The notes under the pieces are model-generated. The model was given only the letters and a program-made list of their open reading frames with translations. It ran no database searches and had not been told where the DNA came from. A program made the translations under genes and the position numbers. From Chaenocephalus aceratus (Eukaryota; Chordata; Actinopteri; Perciformes; Channichthyidae): a DNA stretch of 64,000 nucleotides. How positions within the stretch are numbered: position 1 is the first letter of the stretch; the number at the start of each line of letters is the position of its first letter. Positions 40,250 through 53,560 of this stretch are shown piece after piece. The stretch lies in NCBI GenBank assembly GCA_023974075.1, contig CM043792.1, positions 17,699,373 to 17,763,372 of the forward strand, written 5' to 3'.

Positions 40250-41148
40250 CACACACACCTACAGCTCCTAAAGCATAATCAGGCTACAGCCGTTGTGTAT
40301 TTTATTATGTGAAGCACTAAATAGTCTTAGAAAAATATCGACTCTTTGTTTGTAGATATCTACTAAACTAAAGCAAATGAAGAGAGTAGGCCTGTTATAC
40401 TGAGTGATATATATTGTACACACTGCTCTGCTTTCTGCACGGACCTCACAGCTGTTCTCACTGTAAACATTGCGTTGCGATGAGAGCAGGTTCTAAAATA
40501 ATATCCAGGGGATGCATGCAGAGCTGTCATTGGCTGAGATAAGTCCGGCCGTGCGTCACACCTCCACCGTTCCCGGAAATGTATCCGCGGAGGAGCCGTG
40601 GAGGAACCATCAGTGTATCCTCGGTTATAGCTCCTCCAGAGAGCCTCCTCGACGCTCGATCCTCGGTCCTCGGTGTGCATTTAGAGAAATGAGACGTCCT
40701 TCAAAACGTCGCGCTGAAATTCATTTCCGGGTCACTACCGGAGGACCGAGGAGTCGAGGAGGGGAAATTTGAGTATTGAGAAGCCTCTTAAGACTGAATA
40801 TCGAAGGCGGGCCGTCTCCTATAAATGTGGTTGGGAAGAGAGGGGAAGGGGCATTCGTTTTTGTTCCTTGCTGGTGAATGCAGCACCAGGCATGCAGTTT
40901 GTGTTTCTGTGGAATAATGTGGAAGGCTAAGAATAAAACGCCTGTTTATTTTTGCAAGAAAACCCTCTCTCCACGTATCGTTCTTTCACCTGCACCTCAC
41001 ATCGTAACAATGTTCTATTTGCAATTAAAGATTGATAATTGTGTGTATTGGGTTATTAAGAAAAGACTAGAGAGTGCTGGACATTTTTTTGGGAGGAGAG
41101 GGCCTTTTATCAGTTATTAAAGTTGAAAAGCAATGATTAAAATACGTC

Positions 41149-41220
41149 CATTCCGGGCTTTGAACCAGAGGACATCGCCGCATTGGTGCTGCCGGCTCTA
41201 CCCACTGGGCTATCTATTCC
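41149..41220 (-). repeat. tRNA-like sequence with A and B boxes (SINE head or tRNA pseudogene)
   Basis: Read on the minus strand, TAGCCCAGTGG (41212-41202) fits the pol III A box and GGTTCAAAGCC (41166-41156) fits the B box, with 35 nt between them. The flanks do not close a convincing seven-pair acceptor stem, so it is not a functional tRNA gene. It lies inside the outer hAT element. It could be the tRNA-derived head of a SINE whose tail I cannot identify. Confidence 0.45.
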
Positions 41221-41719
41221 TTGAAATATTGAACTGTTTTTATATTACTGATAATTGTCTTTTTGTTCACAACTTCTCCACATTTCGAAGTGTTTCCCGA
41301 GCCAGAACGACCTATCTTTCTTCCTGGCATGCTCTATAATGATACTACAATTCAAATGCAATACCAACAACAACTCAACAGCAACAACGCAAACTACGAC
41401 AACAACCCACACATTGCGCATTGTTTAGAAGCGCTCAAATTTGAAACTGTTTCAACCTGTCACCTGTCAGAATCGAGACGAGGCAGTGCATTTAATCGCG
41501 TGAATGGACCGCAAACCAGTCAAGTGATTCATTCAGGAAATGAAGCAGTTGCTGCTTCGGACGTCACATGTCACGTGATTTGAAGCAGTTGCTGATTCGG
41601 ACGTCATAATATGTCACGTGATTTGAAGCAAGCTTCGAAGCACTGCTTCTATGGAATAGGAAGTCCAGGGTTAGCTCCGTTCGAAGCTTCAGTGTCAAAC
41701 TGCCATCACTAGTTGTAGA

Positions 41720-42923
41720 CCCTTGCAGGGATCCTGCAGCCCATGTCTGCTGCCGCTGTAAATGAAGCTCCCCTGCTGTGTGTTTGTCTGAACTTGGCCT
41801 GATCGGTAGGTAGACCTTCTGCTAGTATCATTCTTCCTGAATGTTCTTAACCTAGTATTGTTATCGTAACATCACCTTAAACGTAATGTCTGCTAGGCTC
41901 TGCGCTGGAAGCGTGATAAAGGACTGCTGTTTTGCCTCCATGTCTGTGTTGCATCCACGACTGCTCTAAGTTTACGAGTGTCTTGTCTTTGCCTGGACGG
42001 CTGGTCTACCCTCACAGTAGGGCAGGCAAGCCGGCTGTGCAGACAGACACAGCCGGCTTGCCTGCCCTACTGTGCTTCACCGCTACACTACTGTCTGGCG
42101 GGTGTTGCTCTTGGCCTACATTGTCTGGACCAGCCTCTTGGTATCACTGTGCCTTTTGCTCTTCATTACAGGGCCATATTTTAAACATTGTTATTGCGGA
42201 CTGTTCGATTCATCTATGTTCATGATTAGTTATTTCATTGAGTTAAGTTTGCTTTGTTTATTTAATTCAAGATTAAGTAGACTGTTAGGTTGATTTTCGT
42301 TTCTTTGGTTTAGTGTTCGACCCTGTTGCTTTAAATTTGTTTTGTTTATTTCAGTTAATATCAGTTACTTGAAATCAGTATTTTGTAGTATTCTTGACTT
42401 TTTATTGTCTTATGTGTTGGTCTGTGTATTAATTTATGTTTACTGTTTATCCCAGTAATTGTTTCTTGTTTGCCCCTCTTAGTTGCTGAGAGCCAAAGGT
42501 GTGGTGCTGGTGTCCCCGGTGGTGGCTTCCCCCTTTGTGCGTCGTGCTGTGCTCCCCCTGATTTGTTTTCCTTCGTGTGAGTGTGTAGTGATCACGGGTA
42601 CCTTAATTTACTTTGTTGGGATCCCTCTCACCCCTCGTCACCTCCATCCACTGGTAAGCCTCAGCATCCCTGAATTAAGAGTTCCCCGCCCTTTATTTTC
42701 AGTGTGTATAATGATCTTATGGTGTTTTTAATGATATTTTAATGCCAGAAATAAAACATTTGATAAATTGGAACCACGTCTCCTGCCCCTCAGTATCACG
42801 AACCTGAGTGCCTTGTTGGTACTTGGAATACTTATTTCCTTGGGTGCAATTCCCAAGGTGGCGTTGGCTGGCTTTTAGTTGAATAGGATTTCCAACAAAC
42901 ACCCCCCACGTGCCGCCACAAAC
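41720..42923 (+). mobile_element. Probable 5' LTR region of a Ty3/Gypsy-like retrotransposon
   Basis: Directly upstream of a Gypsy-type gag start the sequence ends in GCCGCCACA, and 3 bp later TGGCGTTGTCGGCAGGA (42924 onward) starts with TGG as a primer-binding site should. An AATAAAA poly(A)-type signal lies near 42750. The left edge cannot be placed without a second LTR; it may coincide with the end of the adjacent hAT. The region contains the perfect 27-bp hairpin at 42013-42074. No clear TATA box was identified. Confidence 0.45.
42013..42074. repeat. Perfect 27-bp hairpin with 8-nt loop
   Basis: The arm 42013-42039 (CACAGTAGGGCAGGC...) is exactly complementary to 42048-42074 (...GCCTGCCCTACTGTG) around the loop CAGACAGA. 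The stem is GC-rich with no mismatch, which is unusual for old repeat DNA and suggests either a recent origin or selection for structure. Confidence 0.95.
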
Positions 42924-43155
42924 TGGCGTTGTCGGCAGGATTTACTGTTTGAGGGCCGAGACGTGTGTTCCAATCTTCTTTGGTTTCTCCTATTATGGCC
43001 CTTGCTAAAAACTATTGTTAGGCCGGCAGTAATTGTTTTATATTGTGTTCAGAGGCAAAGCAGCAGTTGGTTTCTTGTGAATCTGTAGTGAGTTACATTG
43101 TTTTCCTGTCCACATTCATAGCCTTTTCGCCACTTTTATTGGTAAAGGTGTAGCT

Positions 43156-43545
43156 ATGGAGGGAGAAATGCAAGAATTGAGGGATTTAGTTGCTCAATTG
43201 AGAGCAGACAATCAGAGGATGCGGCATGAACAGGCTGCGGCCGTGCCTGGCCCTAGTGCTGCTCCTCTCCCTGCTGCTCTGCCACCTTCTGATCCTTCCA
43301 GTGCTAGTGCCCCTTTAGCGGAGAGACTGGTTTTTGTGCCCCGAGACCGAAAATGTCCCATGTTTAGGGGGAGGTCAGGCATAGGTTTGAATGATTGGAT
43401 TGATGAAATTCAGGTTTGCATCAGAGCGCGCCGTTTGTCTGCCACCGATCAGGCCTTTTTCTTATTTGACCATCTTGAGGGAGAGGCGCGGGACGAGATA
43501 AAATATCGTTCTAGTGCAGAGAGGGAAGCCCCAGATAAGGACTGG
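43156..43545 (+). pseudogene. Ty3/Gypsy-like Gag fragment
   Basis: ATG at 43156 begins an N-terminal helix with coiled-coil character (residues 1-28, QELRDLVAQLRADNQRM), then an Ala/Pro/Ser-rich linker (about 29-55), then a capsid-type segment (about 60-125) containing RKCPMFRGRSG, LNDWIDEIQ and FFLFDHLEGEARDEIKYRS, a pattern I recognise from fish Ty3/Gypsy Gag. Gag normally packages the element's RNA in cytoplasmic particles. After residue 130 the frame enters an LTR-like segment and stops within five codons, so the C-terminal capsid, any zinc knuckle and all of pol are missing here. The start lies 230 bp after a plausible primer-binding site, which fits a retrotransposon leader. Confidence 0.7.
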
Positions 43546-43796
43546 TGTCTAATAACAATATGAGACCGTGTGAAGACAGATTTCTGAGCTTCCCGCCCTT
43601 TCCTGTATATAAGCTTTGCTATTATATTGTACTGCGCACACTCCTGCAGACTATCCTATACTCTGTGAGACCTGTGTCTTTGAATATATTCGAATAAATA
43701 ACCAGAAAGACAACTCGGTTTGTTTCACCATTTATTGTTGATCATTCTGACCTGTGTATCTCCGCCGTATTGATTGGGTCTAAGATTTCCATAACA
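43546..43796 (+). mobile_element. LTR-like segment (probable solo LTR) breaking the gag frame
   Basis: The segment starts TGTCTAATAACAAT and ends TTTCCATAACA, so it has TG...CA ends. Inside are TGTATATAAGC (TATA box, near 43609), and AATAAATAA (near 43693) about 85 bp later, the order of U3, R and U5 in a + strand LTR of about 250 bp. Its first base falls exactly where the gag reading frame loses sense. I found no matching 4-6 bp target duplication (ACTGG left, GCTTC right), so the right side may have been rearranged, and it need not be a simple insertion. Confidence 0.5.
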
Positions 43797-44046
43797 GCTT
43801 CTCAAAGCGAGTGGAGATGTCACATCCCTGTCGTCTGCCCTCTGTGTCTTTATTTGTTGTGTCGACACTGCGCATGCGCGTGGCGGTGATGCCTTCACAG
43901 CCCCATCCATCGTCCGCCTTCTGAGAGAGGTAGCAGCCACTCTTAGAAGGGGGGTGGACGTCAGACTGTTTATTGTTTTTATTGTCTTTCTTTTCATTTT
44001 TATTGACTGCGGCCTTGGCTTTAAGCCTGGAAACGACAGTGGAAAA

Positions 44047-45893
44047 TTATTTATTAAGAAACAAGTGATGACATGTGTTTGACTTAAACGAGCAGCGGAG
44101 CTTGCTGTCTTTGATGTTAAGTCCATTTCCCTCATGGCGCGAACTTGAGGATGACGTTCTGACATCACTCGAGGCGGCGGGAAGATGGGGGCATGGTTGC
44201 ACCCCGGAAACACATGAGCATCTAACACTGGAACGTGTTCTGGAGCTGGAGAACAGGGAACTTCCAGCTCTTTTATCGAGGAGAGGAGGCTGTCGGGCCG
44301 CCCTTTTCTTCTTCCTCGTCTGGTGGCTGAAAGTCTGGACCGGCTGTGCCGGAGCAGCCGCTGCCGGAACCGGAGACTTTCTTGGCCAGCTCGTCTTCGC
44401 CTCGTGTCTGGGCTGGAGACCCGGGGCGGGCTGTGGCCTCTGCTGTTTCGGGATCTTGAAACGGGCAGGACGCGAGGCAGCCTGAGCGAAGGACTGCCTC
44501 GGGGCCGTTGAAGGCTGGACCCTTCGGGGAAGACAAAGCTGGAGAGCCTCATCCTCCTTCTTTTTGGATTCACACCGCTGCTGCATCGAAGCTAGAGCGG
44601 AGCCAAATATGCCCTCGGGAACAATAGGCATGTCCAAGACGTCTTCTTTTTCCCGGTCTGGAAGGTTCGTCAGGTTGAGCCACCTGGCTCTCTCCTGTAC
44701 CACCATTATCCCCAGTGCTTTGCCCGTGGCTTGGACTGCACAGGGCTGCACGCGGAGGCAAATGTCCGTGATCGCTGCGATTTCGTCCCACGCGGCAGGC
44801 TCAGGTTTGATCGTCATGTCCTCGCAGAGCTCCCCTGGCGGACAAAGCTGCGGCTTTATAGGCTCGTTCGGTCATTGCTGATTGGAAGCGGTCTGCCTTT
44901 GCCGGTAGCGTGGGGTTCCTGCTCGGTGCCGAAGCCAGCCGCGGTTGGAGGTGGGCTGCCACCAGCGGCGGCATGCGGAGCAGGCCGAGCTTCTCCATGC
45001 CGTCACAGTCCAAAGAGGAGGCACCCTGGATTGGGGCCTTGTTGCTGAAAGAACGAGACCGACAGCTCGTCCAGCATCTCTAGAAAGACTGGGAGAAGCT
45101 GCTTCTTCATCCTCGCTGCTTGGGGCAAGTTCTTCCCCTCATAGCGAGATCTGGAGGTCTCCTTGACCACTTCAGACCAGGGGATGTCCAGCCTGGACGC
45201 AGCGCGTTGGCACACGGCCTGCAAGTCCATACTGAGGCAGGGCGAAGCTGGTGTGCTTTCGCCCGGGGGAGCGGACATCGCCTCCGGCTTGGCAGCCTGG
45301 GCAGATGAAACGAAGATGTCATCTTCGTGCTCATCCGAGTCGGATAAGAGGAACTCAGAGGCATCCTCTTCATCCTCCTCCATATAATCCAGCTGTAGGA
45401 CATCCTCTGCGGGTGGAACCACGGTGAGGTCCAGTTGGGAGCCCCAGCTTGACACAGCGTGGGGCTTCGCTCTCGCGGCTCTTGCCGCCACCGGGCCCCA
45501 GCCTGACACGGCGTGGGGCTCCGATTCCGCGGCTATCGCCGTTGTTGAGCCCCAGCCTGACACAGCGCGGGGCTCAATCTCCGCGGCGGTCACCACCATG
45601 TCCCGATTGCCGGCCGGCGAATCAATGGACATGAAGGGGTCCCGTCGCGACAGGCTAGGTTGGTGCGCTAGCCGTCGGCGGAGGCTCTTGATGGTGAAGC
45701 GGGCACAATGCCCGCACGAAGCGGGGGTATCGATAGCTTCCTGGGCGTGTTCCAGCCCAAGGCAGGACGAGCAGACATGGTGTGAGTCCCTGCCCGAGAT
45801 CTTAAACCCGCAGCCTCCGAGCCTCCGACTCCTCTGGTGTGAGGGAGAGAAGGGTCCGTGCTCGTTTGCCGGGGTGTCGGCGCGGAGGGACAA
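44047..45893 (-). pseudogene. DIRS-like Gag, frameshifted (copy 1)
   Basis: The coding order on the minus strand is: 45893-45003 with a Cys/His-rich segment (GGCGFKISG, VCSSCLGLEH, CGHC), three 18-residue repeats, an acidic stretch (DYMEEDEEDASEF, DSDEHEDD) and a conserved MDLQAVCQRA region; then, after a frameshift near 45010, a frame with DCDGMEKLGLLRMPPLVAAHL (45012-44801); then, after a second shift near 44810, a frame with GIMVVQERARWLNLTNLP and DREKEDVLDMPIVPEG (44817-44047). These segments match my memory of fish DIRS1-type Gag and the first two match copy 2 in the same order. The frameshifts and absence of pol make it a pseudogene. The + strand frames here are shadows. The last 100 residues to 44047 may already be outside Gag. 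Confidence 0.75.
45441..45602 (-). repeat. Three 54-bp tandem repeats inside DIRS gag
   Basis: GCCCCAGC(C/T)TGACAC recurs at 45441, 45495 and 45549, exactly 54 bp apart, each unit encoding 18 residues such as EPHAVSGWGPVAARAARA on the minus strand. The period is a multiple of three, so the gag frame is preserved. The corresponding place in copy 2 (about 63177-63320) has related but decayed TGGGGCTC motifs. Confidence 0.85.
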
Positions 45894-46215
45894 GCTAGTA
45901 ACAGGTATGTTACTGAAAAAAAAAAAAAAAAAACTTATCGTTATTCCGAAAGGAAAAACGACGGGGTAGATTTTTCTTTAAAAAATATTAACTGGTGTGT
46001 TAATATCTTTCTTATCTCCGTCTCCTCTGGTGTGAGGGAGAGAAGAGTCCGTCCCCGCTCGCCGTGGTGTCGGCGCGGAGGGATAAACTAGCAACAGGTA
46101 CTGTTTGAAGAAAAAAATCAAACCTTACCGTTATTTCGAAAGAAAAAACGGCGGAGCAGATTACAATATTAACGTGTGTTAATATTTGTTCAATTCTTCT
46201 GCAAAGCAAAAAAAA
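45829..46215 (-). repeat. 193-bp tandem duplication in the DIRS leader
   Basis: CTCCTCTGGTGTGAGGGAGA occurs at 45829 and again at 46022, and the following sequence (GTGTCGGCGCGGAGGGA, CTAGYAACAGGTA, an A-rich run, a CGTTATTYCGAAAG motif and a TTAATAT end) repeats in the same order, so a unit of about 193 bp is duplicated head to tail. The first unit has an 18-base A run near 45916. The upper unit partly encodes the Gag N-terminus, the lower lies in the leader. Confidence 0.8.
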
Positions 46216-46499
46216 GTAACCGGCAAGCGCCGTCGACCGAATGTTAGCTTGGGTTCAGTCTGTGGACCGTTAAGCTAGCCCGGCTACTGATATTCGAGAT
46301 GTGCTCTGAAGCGAGAAGAGGTGTTTGAATGCTGCTGCGACGTAGCGCAAGCTACTTAAAGGGTGGGTGGATTCCCTGATGTAGACGTCAAGATCACCAG
46401 CCAATCAGGATTGGCGTAATGAGATTGATGCTTCTGTTTGCATACGCGTTGAGGCGCATCCCCTAGTGAGACATCGAATGGAGTGTTATGAACGAGAAC

Positions 46500-47960
46500 T
46501 TTAATATTTAAAGCATAAGAAGAACATTGGCAGAAGCAAAACCAGCTAATCACGAGCCATTATCAAGAAAAAAAAGTGACATGTTCATGTCAAGCCCTTA
46601 AGAAGTGTGTTAGGCTCTTTTTTGCAGTTTCAAAAAGCACTCTCATAGCCTGGTGTATGTGCAGTAAGGTGGGCCAGTAACACCCTGGGAACTTTGTGTA
46701 AAATAGGCTTTAATAAGTATTTGAACCTTTGTGAAACATGTTGTAAAAGATGTATGAACACTGTGTCCTCCTGGGTTCAGATGTTCTTCGGAAATCTAAC
46801 AGCGGCATACCTCCTACAGGCACTCACTGCAAATGGCACATGAATAAATGCTGTGAAAGTAAATCTCCTCTCAAACAACACTAAATTGCTTTGGATGGAC
46901 AAACAGTTGGTTCACCTCAGGAGTATTCAAAATCCATCCAAAACAGCATTAACAATGCTACCAGAGTTTTTTTCATAAGAAATGAAAAAGTCTGTCCACG
47001 GTGCGTCTGTAAAATATCTGAATAAACTTTGTGCAGCAAATACCTCTTTTTATTAGTCTAAATGAAGAGAAATCGGTGGCTGGGCTCTCTGTTTACAACT
47101 CAGTAAAACGAGAAATCTCAGACAGAGCAGGTTCATTGCTGGAAGGTAATTGGAAAACTAGACTTTAATGTGACCTCTCAATGACAATGGATGGTCATGC
47201 AGTAAGTCTCAGTCTGACATTTTAGCAAATTATAGGAGGATCACAGCCTGGTGTAGATTAATTATCTCACATATAGTGTTGGAATGTCTTAAATGTTGGC
47301 CAAAAAAAGGCAAAGACTAAGGAGCACCTTTGCAGAGACTCCAGTGTGAATGAAAATTGGTGGGAGAAGGATTTAGATTCAAACCAGCAAAAAGTGGCTT
47401 AACCACACATACAAATGATGTGAAATAGGTAGTTAACATACAAGCATTGTTTGATTTACATGATGTTTACAATATGTGGACCATATTGCCGTACAGCAAC
47501 ATACGTGTTTAGTGCATGAACTGTAGTGTCATATTATGGAAAATGGAAGTGGTATACGATATGTTATTTCCAGCAACACCTTATCCCCACAGCATGGTCG
47601 CTACATGCAAGATCTCTTTGACTGCAGCAAAAGTAGCCGTGTGATCTATTGTTCATATGAAAAGTGTGAAAACAAATCATTTTCAGAAATGAAAAAGTAC
47701 TACTTATGCGCATTGCTCCAATTCAGTTGCTCTGTATTAGAACATTTTGTATCTTGGGTCATCATTTTCAAAGTAACAACTACAGCTCTAAGATACAAAA
47801 GAGGAAGTGGAGAAAAAAGGATAATGTTCTCTGAAATGTAATATAAAGTCTAAAGAAGCACAAAATGAGATTTAAAAATGTAAAAGCACAGACATGGCAC
47901 CTTCAAATTGAAGTAAACAACTTCAGCAGACTCCAGACAAGGATAAAAGGTTCAGCTACA
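46500..47960. other. Non-coding intergenic stretch
   Basis: AT-rich with no recognised repeat end or protein. The 101-codon frame at 47536-47841 has no domain I recognise and lacks codon-like composition. Confidence 0.5.
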
Positions 47961-49080
47961 GTATAGTCCAGGGGTTCCCAACCACCGGTCCGCGGACCGG
48001 TACCGGAGGTGTTACTGCCGGACCTCGAAATAGCTGTGAGTTTATCGTAATATTTGCAGAATTATAAATATATAAAAATATTTGCATCATTTGCAATAAT
48101 TTTTGCACCTATAATACCAGTCATATTATTTCATCCAGTAGCCTGGTTAAACTTTCACTAGAAAACTGTTAAAAATGCCATGGCTTTTATGATGTTCCGA
48201 TGGATTTGACGGATCGGCCTATGGTCTCATCCTCTTGTGCGCACGAGAAAGTTAGGAAGAGGAGCGCACAGGAGACAACCGTTTCATTGCAGACTGTTAT
48301 GTTTACGTGGGGAAACGGCAGTGCATACATTATTTGAGATATATTTCAAACTCGGACTTCATTTTAAGGACATGTCGGCCAGGGGTGTAGAGCTATTTGT
48401 TTAAGCACCGGATTGGCAAAACAGGAGAGTAAACCAGTCTGCCTTGATCTATGAATTCATGTCCGGGACTCTCACGGTATCTGCTGCCCGCAGCTGTTTT
48501 ATAGAAGGAAAACCTCCTTCATTTCATGAAATGGCTGCAGCATCAGGAGGCAGCGGGACGTGTAACTCCGCCTCTGAGAAGTAAAGCACCAGCGGGTAAA
48601 GATGTGCCTTTTTTACGCACCGCCTTCGCTGTGTTTACCTTCATCAGAACAGCGAGTGACTGCAGGCTACGTGTTAACCACACACACCCCTACACACATC
48701 TCTACACACATCTCTACACACATCGAACTGCCCGATTACTCCCCCTTTTATTAGTTTTATGAAGGAGATGTCCAGTTACCAAGGTGCATGATGTGTGTGT
48801 GTTAGCTCAGCTCTGTGTGTTTGTGTCTGTCCGACACCGGCATTTGTTTACTAACTCCATAGGTAACCTATATGCGGGTGTTCCCAAAATAAATGTGTTT
48901 AATCTTAATCTCGATGTAGTGCTAAATGCTGTCGGACGTGCATACAATTAGCCTCTGTTGCTACCTGCTGGTGGTGAGTAAATATTAATATCAGTTAAAA
49001 TGGACAACCGGTCCGCGATTTTTTTTTTAATGTATCTGCCGGTCCTTGGCACAATAAAGGTTGGGAAACCCCTGATAGTC
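47961..49080. mobile_element. Non-autonomous hAT transposon (CAGGGGTTCCCAACC type)
   Basis: The left end at 47969 reads CAGGGGTTCCCAACC and the complement of the right end at 49074 reads CAGGGGTTTCCCAACC; a CCGGTCCGCG motif is found inside both ends (near 47985 and 49008). Flanks are GTATAGTC on the left and ATAGTC on the right, so six of the eight bases of a target duplication survive. These features are hAT-type. The 1.1 kb interior has no transposase; it includes a TCTCTACACACATC-like repeat at 48690-48724. Confidence 0.85.
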
Positions 49081-52614
<3,534 letters not shown>

Positions 52615-53304
52615 CTTGTTTTCATTCTGCAGAAGCCTTTTCATCTTTGGTTCCAGGGTACGGGAGATTTGATGTCCTTGCTCCTTCTTCTTCCAGGTGG
52701 AGACACACACTCGTGTTGTCCCGGCCACCTGCCAGCCAATTAGCTGAGCAGCAGCCCGGCTGCAGGTGGACGCCACCCCAACTCCCCTGCCACTTGCTAA
52801 TGCTAATGGCTCTGATCTCAGGGACTGCTGGAGTGGACCACCAGGGGAAGACCGTCAAAATGTGGGTAGAAACCTTTGAGGAAAGACGAGCCATCTACTG
52901 GGGATGTTATTCAACTAGAACCATACTTGTAATGCTAACTGCCTGGTACAACTTTTGTAGCCAACAATGCCGGGTAAAGCTTTTTTAATTGGCTGGTAAA
53001 AAATGTCATAAAATATCATCATCCACATGATATAAAATAAATAGGCCTCAAATACACACAAATGAGTATAATTAAAGCCAAAAGAGACAAAACACACAAT
53101 GATTGACTCAAACATGTACAAATATAGATATTATGTTAATAACCATGACAATTGTGTGGTAAAAATCTGTTAGCTAACATAAAGCCATCTGTTGGCTTTG
53201 ATATACATGAAAGCAAGACCGGTTAACCCACTATGGGTCCTGTTGCAAGACTAAGATGGACTGATGATGGATGATCAACCAAATAAATACTTTCAGTACA
53301 GCAG

Positions 53305-53560
53305 GATAATCAATCAATCAATCAATGTTTATTTATATAGCCCAATATCACAAATGTTACATTTGTCTCAGTGGTCTTCACAGTGTGTACAGAATATCAG
53401 TATGACAATACGACACCCTCTGTCCTTAGACCCTCACATCGTACAAGGAAAAACTTCCAAAGAAAACCCAGTTTAAAGGGAAAAATGGGAGAAACCTCAG
53501 GGAGAGCAACAGAGGAGGGATCCCTCTCCCAGGACGAGGCTGATCTTCTGGAAAACCTGA
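53305..53560 (+). repeat. Dispersed teleost repeat, copy 2 (longer)
   Basis: The copy starts after ATCAATCAATCAATC with TGTTTATTTATATAGCCCAA, passes through TCACAAATGTTACATTTGTC and then matches 2008-2190 closely, ending near CCCAGGACGAGG. It is therefore the fuller version of the same family, carrying the 5' block that copy 1 lacks. Both copies are on the + strand. No pol III boxes were identified. Confidence 0.75.

Larger units (their letters stand above)
38301..40791. mobile_element. Harbinger-like element (layer 2)
   Basis: Left end AGAGGCTTCTCAATTCTTAC at 38304 and the reverse complement of the right end, AGAGGCTTCTCAATACTCAA, match closely, and the similarity continues through ATTTCCCCTCCTCGACTC on both sides, giving inverted repeats of about 35 bp. 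TAA is duplicated at 38301-38303 and 40789-40791. A 3-bp TAA/TWA duplication is characteristic of PIF/Harbinger. Removing the inner hAT leaves roughly 1.2 kb with no transposase frame, so it is a non-autonomous element. The superfamily name rests mainly on the target duplication. Confidence 0.8.
38123..41719. mobile_element. Outer hAT-type transposon (layer 1 of a three-layer nest)
   Basis: The octamer GTTGTAGA at 38123-38130 is repeated exactly at 41712-41719. The element between them begins TAGTGATGGCA and ends TGCCATCACTA, a perfect 11-bp inverted terminus, and TGAAGCTT/GAAGCTTCGAA-like blocks occur just inside both ends. An 8-bp duplication with TAGTGATGG termini is hAT-type. Its own sequence is 38131-38303 plus 40792-41711, about 1.1 kb; the rest is a later insertion. 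It carries no transposase frame. Near the right end a 40-43 bp unit (TGAAGCAGTTGCTG...) is tandemly repeated at 41541-41580 and 41581-41623. The right part also has a TATAAATG box near 40815 and AATAAAA near 40932 ending in CATCGTAACA, which could be an embedded LTR, but its left edge is not clear. Confidence 0.9.
44100..46499 (-). mobile_element. DIRS-like retrotransposon copy 1 (3'-truncated)
   Basis: Read on the minus strand the element starts at 46499 with GTTCTCGTTCATAACACTCC and the first 200 bases match the start of the second copy at 62247 nearly throughout. A leader of about 600 bp, partly duplicated, is followed by a DIRS-type gag (45893 to about 44100). No reverse transcriptase, RNase H, methyltransferase or tyrosine recombinase sequence follows, so the 3' part was lost. 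The lower boundary is uncertain; sequence near 43800-44100 is not recognisable. DIRS elements integrate by tyrosine recombinase and leave no target duplication, so none is expected. Confidence 0.8.

Noticed and set aside
38186..41009. Solo LTR (TGTCGG ... CGTAACA) inside the outer hAT, split by the Harbinger-like element
   Set aside because: TATA and poly(A)-like signals are present on the right side, but no matching short target duplication or clear left end could be found.
43725..44573. 282-codon minus-strand frame
   Set aside because: It overlaps the supported DIRS gag frame in a different register and reads as Arg/Ser-rich shadow sequence through the LTR-like segment.
45424..45969. 181-codon + strand frame
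   Set aside because: It is antisense to DIRS gag; the minus strand shows the conserved Cys/His and MDLQAVCQRA regions.
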